Positions 31,177 through 39,156 of a stretch of 64,000 nucleotides of DNA are shown piece after piece. Made by a program: the position numbers and the translations under genes. How positions within the stretch are numbered: the first letter of the stretch is position 1; each line of letters opens with the position of its first letter. The stretch is from Dyella psychrodurans (lineage in GTDB: Bacteria > Pseudomonadota > Gammaproteobacteria > Xanthomonadales > Rhodanobacteraceae): positions 186,001 through 250,000 of the forward strand of contig NZ_QRBF01000003.1 in assembly GCF_003363265.1 (NCBI RefSeq), in the 5' to 3' direction. Under the pieces are notes generated by a model. The model ran no database searches, was not told the origin of the DNA, and saw only the letters and a program-made list of their open reading frames with translations.

Positions 31177-31554
31177 ATGCCCCTTATGGAAACTATCGTC
31201 GCCATCCCCGATTACCGCCAAGCCGGCGCGCCGTTGATCTTTACGGTCGCTGCCGCGCGCAAGGTGCATGAACTCATTCAGGAAGAGGGCAACCTCGAAT
31301 TGAAGCTGCGCGTATATATCACTGGCGGCGGCTGCTCGGGCTTCCAGTACGGCTTCACCTTCGACGAAACGCAGGCGGAAGACGATTTCGCCCTCGACCG
31401 CGAAGGCGTCACCCTGCTGGTCGATCCGCTTTCGCTGCAGTACCTCACCGGCGCCGAGATCGATTACGCCGAGAACCTCAGCGGCTCGCAGTTCGTCATC
31501 CGCAACCCCAACGCCAAGACCACCTGCGGCTGCGGCTCCTCGTTCTCCACCTGA
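31177..31554 (+). CDS. erpA: Iron-sulfur cluster insertion protein (A-type carrier)
   Basis: A protein of 125 residues, or 122 if the second ATG (31186) is used. The three cluster-binding cysteines are Cys53 ([11 protein letters not shown]), Cys117 and Cys119 (TTCGCGSSF). ErpA delivers [4Fe-4S] clusters to enzymes such as those of isoprenoid synthesis. The C-terminal CGCGSSF pattern is that of ErpA/IscA; ErpA is favoured because no isc genes adjoin. Confidence 0.92.
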   Translation: MPLMETIVAIPDYRQAGAPLIFTVAAARKVHELIQEEGNLELKLRVYITGGGCSGFQYGFTFDETQAEDDFALDREGVTLLVDPLSLQYLTGAEIDYAENLSGSQFVIRNPNAKTTCGCGSSFST

Positions 31555-31569
31555 GCGACTGCCGCTCGG

Positions 31570-32535
31570 ATGGCTTCGACGAACTCCAATACCTTCGCCG
31601 GACTCAGCCTGATCCTCGACCGCGTTTCCGAACAGCGCGACGAGAGCGACTGGGTGTCGGCGAAGTCGCAGGCGTCCGACGCCCGTTATCTTTTGCTCGA
31701 TCCGGCCGGCGATGCATTTTTGCATCGCGAGCAGGATGCCCTGCGCTGGCTCAATGCCGAGGAACGCGAGCGCTTGCTGCCGCAGGCGTCGAGCAGCCTG
31801 CTCGGGTTGATCGACGATCGGCCGCATTTCATGTTGCTGCTCGACGAAAGCGACGATGCCGCGGCATTGGAAACTGCGCTGCACGCCCGTCGCAGGGGCC
31901 TGCGCGAAGCGGGGCTGCAACTCGCCGCCGATGAAGCGGGCCTGTTTGCCTATACCAAAGGCCTTGCGCACTGGCAGCGCGAAACCCGCTTCTGCGCACG
32001 CTGCGGCGCGCCGGTGAAGCTGGTCTCGTCCGGCCATCGCGCGCAATGCACCAACCCGGCGTGCGGCCGCTTGCACTTTCCGCGCACCGATGCCGCGATC
32101 ATCGTCATCGTCGAATACGAGGGCGCCTGTCTGCTGGGTCGACAAGCCGGATGGCCGCCAGGACGTTACTCCACACTGGCCGGTTTCATCGAACCGGGCG
32201 AAGCGCTGGAAGACGCAGTTCGCCGCGAAGTCGCCGAAGAATCCGGCGTGATCGTCGGCGATGTGCACTATCACTCCTCGCAACCCTGGCCGATGCCCGC
32301 GTCGCTGATGGTGGGTTTCACCGCCACGGCGGTGTCACCCGCGATCCACCTGCGCGATGGCGAACTGGAAGATGCGCGCTGGTTCACGCCACAGCGGATC
32401 ATCGACGGACTGGCCGATGGCAGCCTCGCCACGCCGCCGAAGCTTTCCGTCTCGTATCAACTGATGTCGCATTGGCTGAGCGAGCGCGCGGGTCTGGACC
32501 TGGACGCACTGATCGCCAAGGGGCGCAGTCGATAA
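31570..32535 (+). CDS. nudC: NADH pyrophosphatase / NAD-capped RNA hydrolase (Nudix)
   Basis: A protein of 321 residues. A Cys4 zinc motif (CARCGAPV and CTNPACGR) sits mid-protein, followed by the Nudix box (AGFIEPGEALEDAVRREVAE, catalytic REVAEESG). The NudC-specific signature SQPWPMPASLM follows, which fixes substrate preference for NAD(H) and NAD-capped RNA. It begins 15 bases after erpA, so the two may be co-transcribed. Confidence 0.94.
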   Translation: MASTNSNTFAGLSLILDRVSEQRDESDWVSAKSQASDARYLLLDPAGDAFLHREQDALRWLNAEERERLLPQASSSLLGLIDDRPHFMLLLDESDDAAALETALHARRRGLREAGLQLAADEAGLFAYTKGLAHWQRETRFCARCGAPVKLVSSGHRAQCTNPACGRLHFPRTDAAIIVIVEYEGACLLGRQAGWPPGRYSTLAGFIEPGEALEDAVRREVAEESGVIVGDVHYHSSQPWPMPASLMVGFTATAVSPAIHLRDGELEDARWFTPQRIIDGLADGSLATPPKLSVSYQLMSHWLSERAGLDLDALIAKGRSR

Positions 32536-32606
32536 CACCCTTGCGGAAACGTTAACGGGCTCCCATCACTCGCATACAATGCGCCCATCCATCGGAGTCC
32601 GTTTTC

Positions 32607-33476
32607 ATGGCTATTCGCCTGCTTGCCGCGCTCATCGCCCTCGGACTGCTGCACGTGCAGCCGCAACTTGCGCATTGGCGCAACGACGGCGGCTTCAGGC
32701 GCTGGGTCAACCAGCTCTCCGACACCTCCGGCGTGGGACGCGTTTTGCTGGCGGTGCTGGTTCCGGTGGCGGTCTGTCTGCTGGTGATGTGGATACTGCA
32801 CAAGCTTCCGCTGGCGGATCTGCTGATGCTCGTCTTTGCGTTGGCCGTGCTGCTGTTTTCCTTCGGCCCGCATGCGTTTGAAGCCGACATCGAAGCCATT
32901 CTCAAGGCGCCCGATCAAAGCAGCCGCGAAGCCGCGGCACAGGCGCTGTGCGACGAGGGCGAAACCGTCGCCTGGACCACGGCCGATCTCGGCGAAGCCA
33001 CGGCCTACGCGGCGCTGCGTCGCCGCTTCGGCGTACTGCTGTGGTTTTTCCTGCTTGGCCCCATGGGCGCCCTGCTTTATCGCCTTGCGCGTCAGCTTGG
33101 CCATGACAATACGCTCGCACTCGACGCCGGTGCGCGCACGGCGGCCCGCCACCTCGCCAACGGGTTGGATTGGCTGCCGGCCCAACTGCTGGTGTTCACG
33201 CTGGCCTTGGTCGGCCACTGGGATGCCGTGATCGGCGCGTGGCGCCGCTGGCATCAGCAAGCCGCACCGAACAGCTGGTATCTGTCCAACCCCGGCTTTC
33301 TCGGTGCCGCCGCACGCGCCGACGTGCTCACCGACATCGAAGGTGGCGAAGGCTATATCGAAGAACGCACCGATCCGCTGCACGAACTTCGCCGCCTGCG
33401 CGATGCGCTGTTGCGCGCCTTGCTCGCATGGCTGAGCGTTGTCGCACTCATCGTGATGGGCAGCTGGATTTCCTAA
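32607..33476 (+). CDS. ampE: AmpE-like inner-membrane protein
   Basis: A protein of 289 residues with an N-terminal helix, then helices near 45-63 and 65-85, and further helices near 145-165, 185-203 and at the C-terminal end. AmpE is described as a membrane modulator of AmpC beta-lactamase signalling in enterobacteria, and it belongs to the CobD-like membrane family. The classical ampD partner is not beside it here. The family call rests on length, topology and patterns such as QLSDTSGVGRVLL and RRRFGVLLWFFLLGP; the physiological role in this organism is unknown. Confidence 0.72.
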   Translation: MAIRLLAALIALGLLHVQPQLAHWRNDGGFRRWVNQLSDTSGVGRVLLAVLVPVAVCLLVMWILHKLPLADLLMLVFALAVLLFSFGPHAFEADIEAILKAPDQSSREAAAQALCDEGETVAWTTADLGEATAYAALRRRFGVLLWFFLLGPMGALLYRLARQLGHDNTLALDAGARTAARHLANGLDWLPAQLLVFTLALVGHWDAVIGAWRRWHQQAAPNSWYLSNPGFLGAAARADVLTDIEGGEGYIEERTDPLHELRRLRDALLRALLAWLSVVALIVMGSWIS

Positions 33477-33485
33477 GCCCTTATC

Positions 33486-33505
33486 CCCTGCCCTGCAAGG
33501 CAGGG
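33486..33505. repeat. GC-rich REP-like hairpin between convergent genes
   Basis: Arms ccctgcc and ggcaggg pair perfectly around a six-base loop. The flank continues agaggccgggggaggcc. This C-rich/G-rich hairpin resembles those at 39131, 41274, 49248 and 63571. It separates the ends of ampE and the MFS-acyltransferase gene. Confidence 0.6.
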
Positions 33506-33524
33506 AGAGGCCGGGGGAGGCCCT

Positions 33525-35399
33525 TCAAGCAAAATCCCCCCGCAACACCTGCACCCGCTGCTCCAACACCGCCGCAGTCACCTCCGCCGCAGGCCTCGGC
33601 GCATCCACCACCAGCTCAACCCGTGCCCGGAAGCGGCGCGGCAGCCGCGTACGCCCCATCATCGAATCGTGTCGACTCCACACGCTGCCCCACAATCCGC
33701 GCAAGGCCATCGGCACCACCGGCACAGGACGACGCTCGAGGATTTTTTCAACACCAGGACGGAACGGCGCGATGTTGCCATCCTTGGTCAAACCACCCTC
33801 CGGGAAAATGCACACCAGTTCGCCGTTCGCCAGCGCCGCATCGACATCCTCGAACGCTTGATGCAGCACAGCCGGATCTTCTTTCTGCCCGGCAATGGGA
33901 ATCGCCTTCGCCGTCTTGAACACGAAGTGCAGCAATGGAACGTTGAAGATCTTGTAATACATCACGAAGCGCGCGGGGCGACGCAGATTCGCCATCAGCA
34001 GCAGCGGATCCATGAAACTCACGTGATTGCAGACAAGCAGCGCAGCGCCCTCTTCCGGCAAGTTCTGCATGCCATCCACTCGAATGCGATAAAGCGTATT
34101 CACCAACACCCAGGTGATGAAGCGCATCAGGAACTCAGGCACCAGCGTGAAGATGTACGCCGCCACCACCACATTGAGCACCGCGGCCAGCAGAAAGATC
34201 TGCGGCGCATTGAAACCCAACATCCCCAAGCCAAGCCCGAAGACGGAGGCAATGACAATCAGCAAGGCGTTGAGGATGTTGTTGCCCGCGATCACGCGCG
34301 ACAGGCGATCGCGTTGCGTGCGTGCCTGCACGAACGCGAACAGCGGCACCACGTAGAAGCCCGCGAACACACCGATCAAGGTCAGATCCAACACGATGCG
34401 CCAGCTGCCCGACGCGGCGAGAAACGCATGCCAATCCAACCCGCGCACCGCCGCCGAGCCGGGTCGCGCAAGGAAAAGATCGATGCCAAACGCGGTGAGC
34501 CCGAATGCACCCAGCGGCACCAGACCGATTTCCACGCGCTTGCCCGACATCTTCTCGCACATCAACGCACCGACACCGGTGCCGATCGAAAAGAGCGTGA
34601 GCACCAAGGTGTTCACCGAGCCATCGCCGCCGAGGTTGATGCGCGTATACAGCGGCAGCTGCGCCACCAGCACCGTGCCGAAAAACCAGAACCAGGAAAT
34701 GCCCAACACCGCGTTGAACACGGCGCGATCTTCGCCCGTGATGCGCAGCACCCGCACCGTTTCCGTCACCGGATTCCAATTGAACCGCAGATCCGGCGCC
34801 GTGGCAGGCGCAGGTGGAATAAAGCGGCTGGCGATGTAGCCGATCACCGCAACGCCAATGGTCAACGCGGCGGAAAAATGCGGGCCGATACCCGTGATCA
34901 GCATCAGTGCGTTACCCGTCATCATGCCGATAAGGATCGCCATCTGCGTCCCCATCTCCACCAGACCGTTGCCGCCCACCAGTTCCGACGGTTGCAACGC
35001 CTGAGGAAGAATCGCGTACTTGATCGGACCGAACACGGTCGAGTGCACGCCCATCATGAAAAGCACCACCAGCAAGAACGCCAGGTGATGCCCGATAAAG
35101 CCATATGCCGCCAGCGCCATGGCGGCGATCTCGAACAGCTTGACGAAACGGATGATCCGCGTCTTCTCGAACTTCTCCGCCAACTGCCCTGCCGTCGCGG
35201 AGAACAGAAAGAACGGAAGGATAAACAGCGCCGGTGCCAGGTTGGTATACAAACCCACCTCACGATCCGACAACCCCATCTGGAACGCCGCCAGCATCAC
35301 CATCGCATTGCGAAACGCACTGTCGTTGAATGCTCCCAGCGCCTGGGTCCAGAAAAACGGCGCAAAGCGACGGCGACCTAACAGGGCGAACTGGCTCAT
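33525..35399 (-). CDS. Fusion of an MFS lysophospholipid transporter and a PlsC-type acyltransferase
   Basis: A protein of 624 residues. Residues 1 to about 400 are a 12-helix major facilitator of the LplT type (FFWTQALGAFNDSAFRNAMV, GPIKYAILPQALQPSELVGG). Residues about 425-624 are a glycerolipid acyltransferase with the HX4D motif NHVSFMD and the substrate motif FPEGG. In E. coli LplT flips lysophospholipids inward and Aas re-acylates them with its PlsC and acyl-ACP-synthetase domains. Here transporter and acyltransferase are one chain and the AMP-binding domain is missing, so the acyl donor must already be acyl-ACP or acyl-CoA. It converges with ampE. Confidence 0.85.
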   Translation of the reverse strand: MSQFALLGRRRFAPFFWTQALGAFNDSAFRNAMVMLAAFQMGLSDREVGLYTNLAPALFILPFFLFSATAGQLAEKFEKTRIIRFVKLFEIAAMALAAYGFIGHHLAFLLVVLFMMGVHSTVFGPIKYAILPQALQPSELVGGNGLVEMGTQMAILIGMMTGNALMLITGIGPHFSAALTIGVAVIGYIASRFIPPAPATAPDLRFNWNPVTETVRVLRITGEDRAVFNAVLGISWFWFFGTVLVAQLPLYTRINLGGDGSVNTLVLTLFSIGTGVGALMCEKMSGKRVEIGLVPLGAFGLTAFGIDLFLARPGSAAVRGLDWHAFLAASGSWRIVLDLTLIGVFAGFYVVPLFAFVQARTQRDRLSRVIAGNNILNALLIVIASVFGLGLGMLGFNAPQIFLLAAVLNVVVAAYIFTLVPEFLMRFITWVLVNTLYRIRVDGMQNLPEEGAALLVCNHVSFMDPLLLMANLRRPARFVMYYKIFNVPLLHFVFKTAKAIPIAGQKEDPAVLHQAFEDVDAALANGELVCIFPEGGLTKDGNIAPFRPGVEKILERRPVPVVPMALRGLWGSVWSRHDSMMGRTRLPRRFRARVELVVDAPRPAAEVTAAVLEQRVQVLRGDFA

Positions 35400-35663
35400 G
35401 CGGGTCCTTGGCGGTGGCGACGGTGCGTAGCCTAGCGCGAAAGGCCTCCCGCCATCGAATCCTCCCTAGTTATCGCTACCGCACTGTGCTGTCATAGGGT
35501 CTCGCGGCAACCGTGATAGTTCATCCGAGCAACTCCATCATTCGCGCGCCGCTCGTTTCACGTATCAAGCATCATCAAACAGGGAGAGACGCACAACGTT
35601 CCACCTCAGCGACTAGGCTTGCACTACTGATGCACTGTTAAACCCATAAGCATCGAGATCCAC

Positions 35664-36095
35664 ATGACAATGATGCATGGCAGCTGCCACTGCGGCGCGT
35701 TGAACATCGAATTCACCACGTCGAAAAGTACCTCGGAATTTCAGCCTCGCGCGTGCGACTGTTCGTTCTGCCGCAAGCACGGCGCGGCTTATATTTCCGA
35801 TCCGAAAGGAAAGCTGTCGATCATTCAGCGAAACGCCGGTGCCTTGCATGAATATCGACAAGGTTCAAATACTGCGCGCTTTTTGCTGTGCAAGGACTGC
35901 GGCGTTTTAGTGGGTGTTGCCCTTGACCACGAGTCGGGCACCTATGCGGCCGTCAATGCCGGGTGCCTGGATGACGTGACGGAACTCGGCGAATCGCTTT
36001 CGGCATCGCCGCAACGGCTCAGCCCGGAGGAAAAGGTGTCGCGCTGGCTGGCGTTATGGGTGCCCGATGTTGTTTTCACCACCGTGCCGCAGTAG
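35664..36095 (+). CDS. GFA-family (Mss4-like) zinc protein, copy 1
   Basis: A protein of 143 residues with the zinc-binding cysteine pairs of the glutathione-dependent formaldehyde-activating (GFA) fold: SCHCGAL near the N-terminus, ACDCSFCRKHG near residue 33, and LLCKDCGVL near 75. Most GFA proteins are uncharacterised, and few truly bind glutathione adducts. It is the first of five small genes on the plus strand and lies 9 bases before the GNAT gene. Confidence 0.82.
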   Translation: MTMMHGSCHCGALNIEFTTSKSTSEFQPRACDCSFCRKHGAAYISDPKGKLSIIQRNAGALHEYRQGSNTARFLLCKDCGVLVGVALDHESGTYAAVNAGCLDDVTELGESLSASPQRLSPEEKVSRWLALWVPDVVFTTVPQ

Positions 36096-36104
36096 GGACC
36101 ACTT

Positions 36105-36647
36105 ATGACGATCCGACTGCTTTCCGGCAAGGATGCATTGGCCTATCAGACACTGCGCCTTCTGGCACTGAAGGAAAACCCCGCTGCGTTTAGCGCCAGC
36201 TATGAGGACGAGGTGAATCGTTCGCTGGACGACGTGGCTGCTCGCATATCGCCTGCGGCAGATGGCTCCGTCTTCATGCTGGGAGCGTTTGATGCGGACA
36301 ACATGGCCGGATTCGTCGCGGTTATTCACCCACAGCGGGCCAAGTTACGCCACTGTACTGAAGTGGCAGGCATGTTTGTCGCGCCCATGTATCGCCGGCG
36401 CGGATATGGGCAGGCCTTATTGCAGGCTGCGATTGACCGTGCCCGATCCATCGCCGGCGTTCGCCAGGTCAAGCTAGGCGTGAATGCCACCAACACTGCT
36501 GCGAAGGCACTGTACGAATCGGCAGGGTTTGAGCGTTTTGGCATCGAGCCCGACGCCCTGTGCGTTAACGGAAAATTCTTCGGCGAGGAGCACTATCTGC
36601 TTCGCCTGACTCCTGCCGATTCGGGAAGCATTACTGCTGGCGATTGA
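36105..36647 (+). CDS. GNAT-family N-acetyltransferase
   Basis: A protein of 180 residues. The acetyl-CoA-binding motif is EVAGMFVAPMYRRRGYGQAL (RRRGYG at about residue 104), followed by the C-terminal NTAAKALYESAGFERFGIEP pattern typical of the fold. The substrate (a protein N-terminus, antibiotic or small amine) cannot be deduced. It is tightly spaced after the first GFA gene. Confidence 0.85.
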   Translation: MTIRLLSGKDALAYQTLRLLALKENPAAFSASYEDEVNRSLDDVAARISPAADGSVFMLGAFDADNMAGFVAVIHPQRAKLRHCTEVAGMFVAPMYRRRGYGQALLQAAIDRARSIAGVRQVKLGVNATNTAAKALYESAGFERFGIEPDALCVNGKFFGEEHYLLRLTPADSGSITAGD

Positions 36648-36688
36648 GGAGACAGGCCGGCCACTCATCGAACGATGACGGTACACAC

Positions 36689-37054
36689 ATGTATTCGCTT
36701 ATCGCCGCCAATACCGTGCTGCTGTTTCACCTGGCATTTATCCTGTTCGCGACGCTCGGGGCACTGCTCGCCTTGAAGTGGCGATGGATTCTTTTCCTGC
36801 AATTGCCCGCTGCGGCCTGGGGATTTTTTGTCGAGTATTCCGGCCGGATCTGCCCGCTTACGGAGCTTGAGAATTATTTTCGCCAGCGTGCCGGAGAGGC
36901 AGGTTATGGCGAAGGCTTTATCGAGCATTACTTGCTGGCAACGATTTATCCGAATGGGCTTACGAGAGAGATTCAATTCGCGCTGGGCGCGTTCGTCGTC
37001 ATCGTCAATTTTTCCATCTATGCCTTGCTGCTTATGCGCCGGCGGGTGCGATAG
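36689..37054 (+). CDS. DUF2784 family membrane protein
   Basis: A protein of 121 residues from ATG 36689. A TTG at 36644 could extend it by 15 polar residues and is less likely. It has three to four hydrophobic segments and the conserved DUF2784 features WGFFVEYSGRICPLTELEN and YGEGFIEHYLL. The function of the family is unknown. It sits in the run of small genes between two GFA genes. Confidence 0.8.
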   Translation: MYSLIAANTVLLFHLAFILFATLGALLALKWRWILFLQLPAAAWGFFVEYSGRICPLTELENYFRQRAGEAGYGEGFIEHYLLATIYPNGLTREIQFALGAFVVIVNFSIYALLLMRRRVR

Positions 37055-37104
37055 AGACGAACCGGGGCTGGGCGTTTTCGCGATGTTAATCAGGAGGTCG
37101 CGCC

Positions 37105-37293
37105 ATGCAACGTAACTATGCACTGATATCGAGCGTCGTATTCGGCCTGGTGACCGTTCTGCAAATCACCCGCGTGCTGGAGCAATGGCCGGTACAGATC
37201 GGGCCGATCCAAATACCCTTATGGTTTTCGTGGATTGCCGCCATCTTCGCCGCAAGCCTTTGCATTTGGGGCTTCCGGTCAGCGCGCGGATAA
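37105..37293 (+). CDS. Small two-helix membrane protein, unknown
   Basis: A protein of 62 residues starting MQRNYALISSVVFGLVTVLQ. The second helix (PLWFSWIAAIFAASLCIWGF) ends in SARG. A strong AGGAGG ribosome site precedes the ATG by eight bases, so translation is likely real. Not recognised as a named family. It lies between the DUF2784 and second GFA genes with short gaps. Confidence 0.72.
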   Translation: MQRNYALISSVVFGLVTVLQITRVLEQWPVQIGPIQIPLWFSWIAAIFAASLCIWGFRSARG

Positions 37294-37329
37294 TATCCGC
37301 CTGAAGCGCACCCATCCTGGAGAGCAACA

Positions 37330-37713
37330 ATGTGGTACCGCGGAGGTTGTCATTGCGGAGCCGTGCAATTCGAAGTGGAAGCGCCTGAAAGAATTGCATG
37401 CGAGGACTGCAATTGCTCGATCTGCGCGAAGTCGGGCTATTTGCACCTGATCGTTTCAAAGTCGCGATTCAAGCTATTGCAGGGCGAGGAAAGCCTTACG
37501 ACTTACTCGTTCAATACAGGCACCGCCAAGCATCTCTTCTGCAAAATCTGCGGGATCAAATCGTTCTACGTTCCCCGATCCAATCCCGATGGCTATGACG
37601 TCAACGTACGCTGCCTGGAACCTCTGCCCGCGAACTTGGACATCAGAACGTTCGATGGGCGCAACTGGGAGCTGCACGGCGCAAAGCTCGCCCATTTGAG
37701 CAGGGATGAATGA
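37330..37713 (+). CDS. GFA-family (Mss4-like) zinc protein, copy 2
   Basis: A protein of 127 residues with GGCHCGAVQFEVEAP at the start, EDCNCSICAKSG and LFCKICGIKSF, the same three zinc-binding pairs as the first copy but with little similarity elsewhere. It is therefore a distant paralogue and not a recent duplication. It closes the run of five small genes and converges on purD. Confidence 0.84.
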   Translation: MWYRGGCHCGAVQFEVEAPERIACEDCNCSICAKSGYLHLIVSKSRFKLLQGEESLTTYSFNTGTAKHLFCKICGIKSFYVPRSNPDGYDVNVRCLEPLPANLDIRTFDGRNWELHGAKLAHLSRDE

Positions 37714-37737
37714 CGCGGCAAGCCGATAACGCGAATC

Positions 37738-39021
37738 TTATCCCCGGCGCAAGGCACGATGTGCGATGTCTCGGCGGCAGAACGCGCCATCGAAGTGGAT
37801 CTTGCTCACCGCGTCATAGGCATGTTCGCGTGCGGCAGCGATGTCCTTGCCGAGTGCGCACACGGTCAACACGCGGCCGCCCGCCGTGATCGGCTGCCCC
37901 TGCGCGTCGAGCCTGGTGCCTGCCTGGAATACTTTGACTTCGGCGCCAAATGCCTGATCCAGGCCTTCGATGACATCGCCACTTCTGACTTTGCCCGGAT
38001 AACCGCCCGCCGCCATCACCACGCCGATGGAAGGGCGCGCATCCCATTGCACGTGCGTGTGATGCAGTTCGCCGTCCAGCGCCGCCTCGATCAATTCGAC
38101 CAGATCGGATTTCAACCGCATCATGATCGGCTGCGTTTCCGGATCGCCGAAGCGCACATTGAATTCGATCACCTTCGGCGCGCCATGCTTGTCGATCATC
38201 AAGCCGGCGTAGAGAAAACCGATGAAGGGCGCGCCTTCGGATGCCATGCCGTGCAGCGTGGGTTCGATCACTTCCTTGAGAATGCGCTTTTCCACCTCGG
38301 GCGTGACGACCGGTGCGGGCGAGTACGCCCCCATGCCGCCGGTGTTGGGGCCGAGATCGTTGTCGTCGCGGCGCTTGTGATCCTGGCTGCTGGCCATGGG
38401 CAGCGCGTGGCTGCCGTCGCTCATGACGATGTAGCTGGCTTCTTCGCCATCGAGGAATTCTTCGATGACGACACGCGCGGAGGCATCGCCGAACGCGTGC
38501 GCGCCGAGCATGTCGTGCAACGCGAGTTCGGCATCGCCCAGCGTCAGTGCCACGACGACACCTTTGCCAGCAGCCAGGCCATCGGCCTTGATCACGATCG
38601 GCGCGCCGTGCTCGCGCACATAGGCGAGCGCTTTGTTGAGTTCGGTGAACACCGCGTAGCGCGCGGTGGGGATGTTGTGGCGAAGCAGGAAGTCCTTGGC
38701 AAAGGCCTTGGAGCCTTCGAGCTGCGCGGCAATGGCGCGCGGCCCGAAGATGCGCATGCCCGCTGCCCGGAATTTGTCGACGACGCCGGCCACCAACGGT
38801 ACTTCGGGCCCAACGACGGTGAGCTCCACCTTTTCGGCTTTGGCCAGTTTCAGCAACCCTTCGATATCGGTCACGGCCACGTCGGCGTTGCGCAGGCCGC
38901 GCTCATGCGCAGTGCCGGCGTTGCCCGGGGCGACGATCACTTCGCTGACGCGCGGGGACTGCTTGAGCTTCCACGCCAGCGCGTGTTCGCGGCCGCCGTT
39001 GCCGATAACCATGACTTTCAT
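37738..39021 (-). CDS. purD: Phosphoribosylamine-glycine ligase
   Basis: The second step of purine synthesis. The protein has 427 residues. The N-terminus is MKVMVIGNGGREHALAWKLK. The ATP-grasp domain shows PIVIKADGLAAGKGVVVA, and the conserved catalytic stretch DHKRRDDNDLGPNTGGMGAY is intact. Its length matches the family. It is often found with purH; here purH is not in the window. Confidence 0.97.
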   Translation of the reverse strand: MKVMVIGNGGREHALAWKLKQSPRVSEVIVAPGNAGTAHERGLRNADVAVTDIEGLLKLAKAEKVELTVVGPEVPLVAGVVDKFRAAGMRIFGPRAIAAQLEGSKAFAKDFLLRHNIPTARYAVFTELNKALAYVREHGAPIVIKADGLAAGKGVVVALTLGDAELALHDMLGAHAFGDASARVVIEEFLDGEEASYIVMSDGSHALPMASSQDHKRRDDNDLGPNTGGMGAYSPAPVVTPEVEKRILKEVIEPTLHGMASEGAPFIGFLYAGLMIDKHGAPKVIEFNVRFGDPETQPIMMRLKSDLVELIEAALDGELHHTHVQWDARPSIGVVMAAGGYPGKVRSGDVIEGLDQAFGAEVKVFQAGTRLDAQGQPITAGGRVLTVCALGKDIAAAREHAYDAVSKIHFDGAFCRRDIAHRALRRG

Positions 39022-39130
39022 GCTGTGGACTCCGTGACTGCGGGCGCCTGGGGTGGGGGCGCGAGCCGGCTATTGTAGCGGGAGGATGGTGGGGCTTTTG
39101 AGGGCTGCGCCGGCGCGTGGCTCCCCCGCA

Positions 39131-39150
39131 CTCCCCTGCGTGCAGGGGAG
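39131..39150. repeat. GC-rich REP-like hairpin
   Basis: Arms ctcccctgc and gcaggggag pair perfectly around two bases. It lies between the end of the AMP-ligase gene and the start of purD and is near-identical in its core (cccctgc/gcagggg) to the hairpin after rpoD at 63571. Confidence 0.7.
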
Positions 39151-39156
39151 GAAGTG

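Noticed and set aside
36644-36688. TTG start extending the DUF2784 protein by 15 residues
   Set aside because: The added residues are polar and non-conserved; the hydrophobic family start fits ATG 36689.
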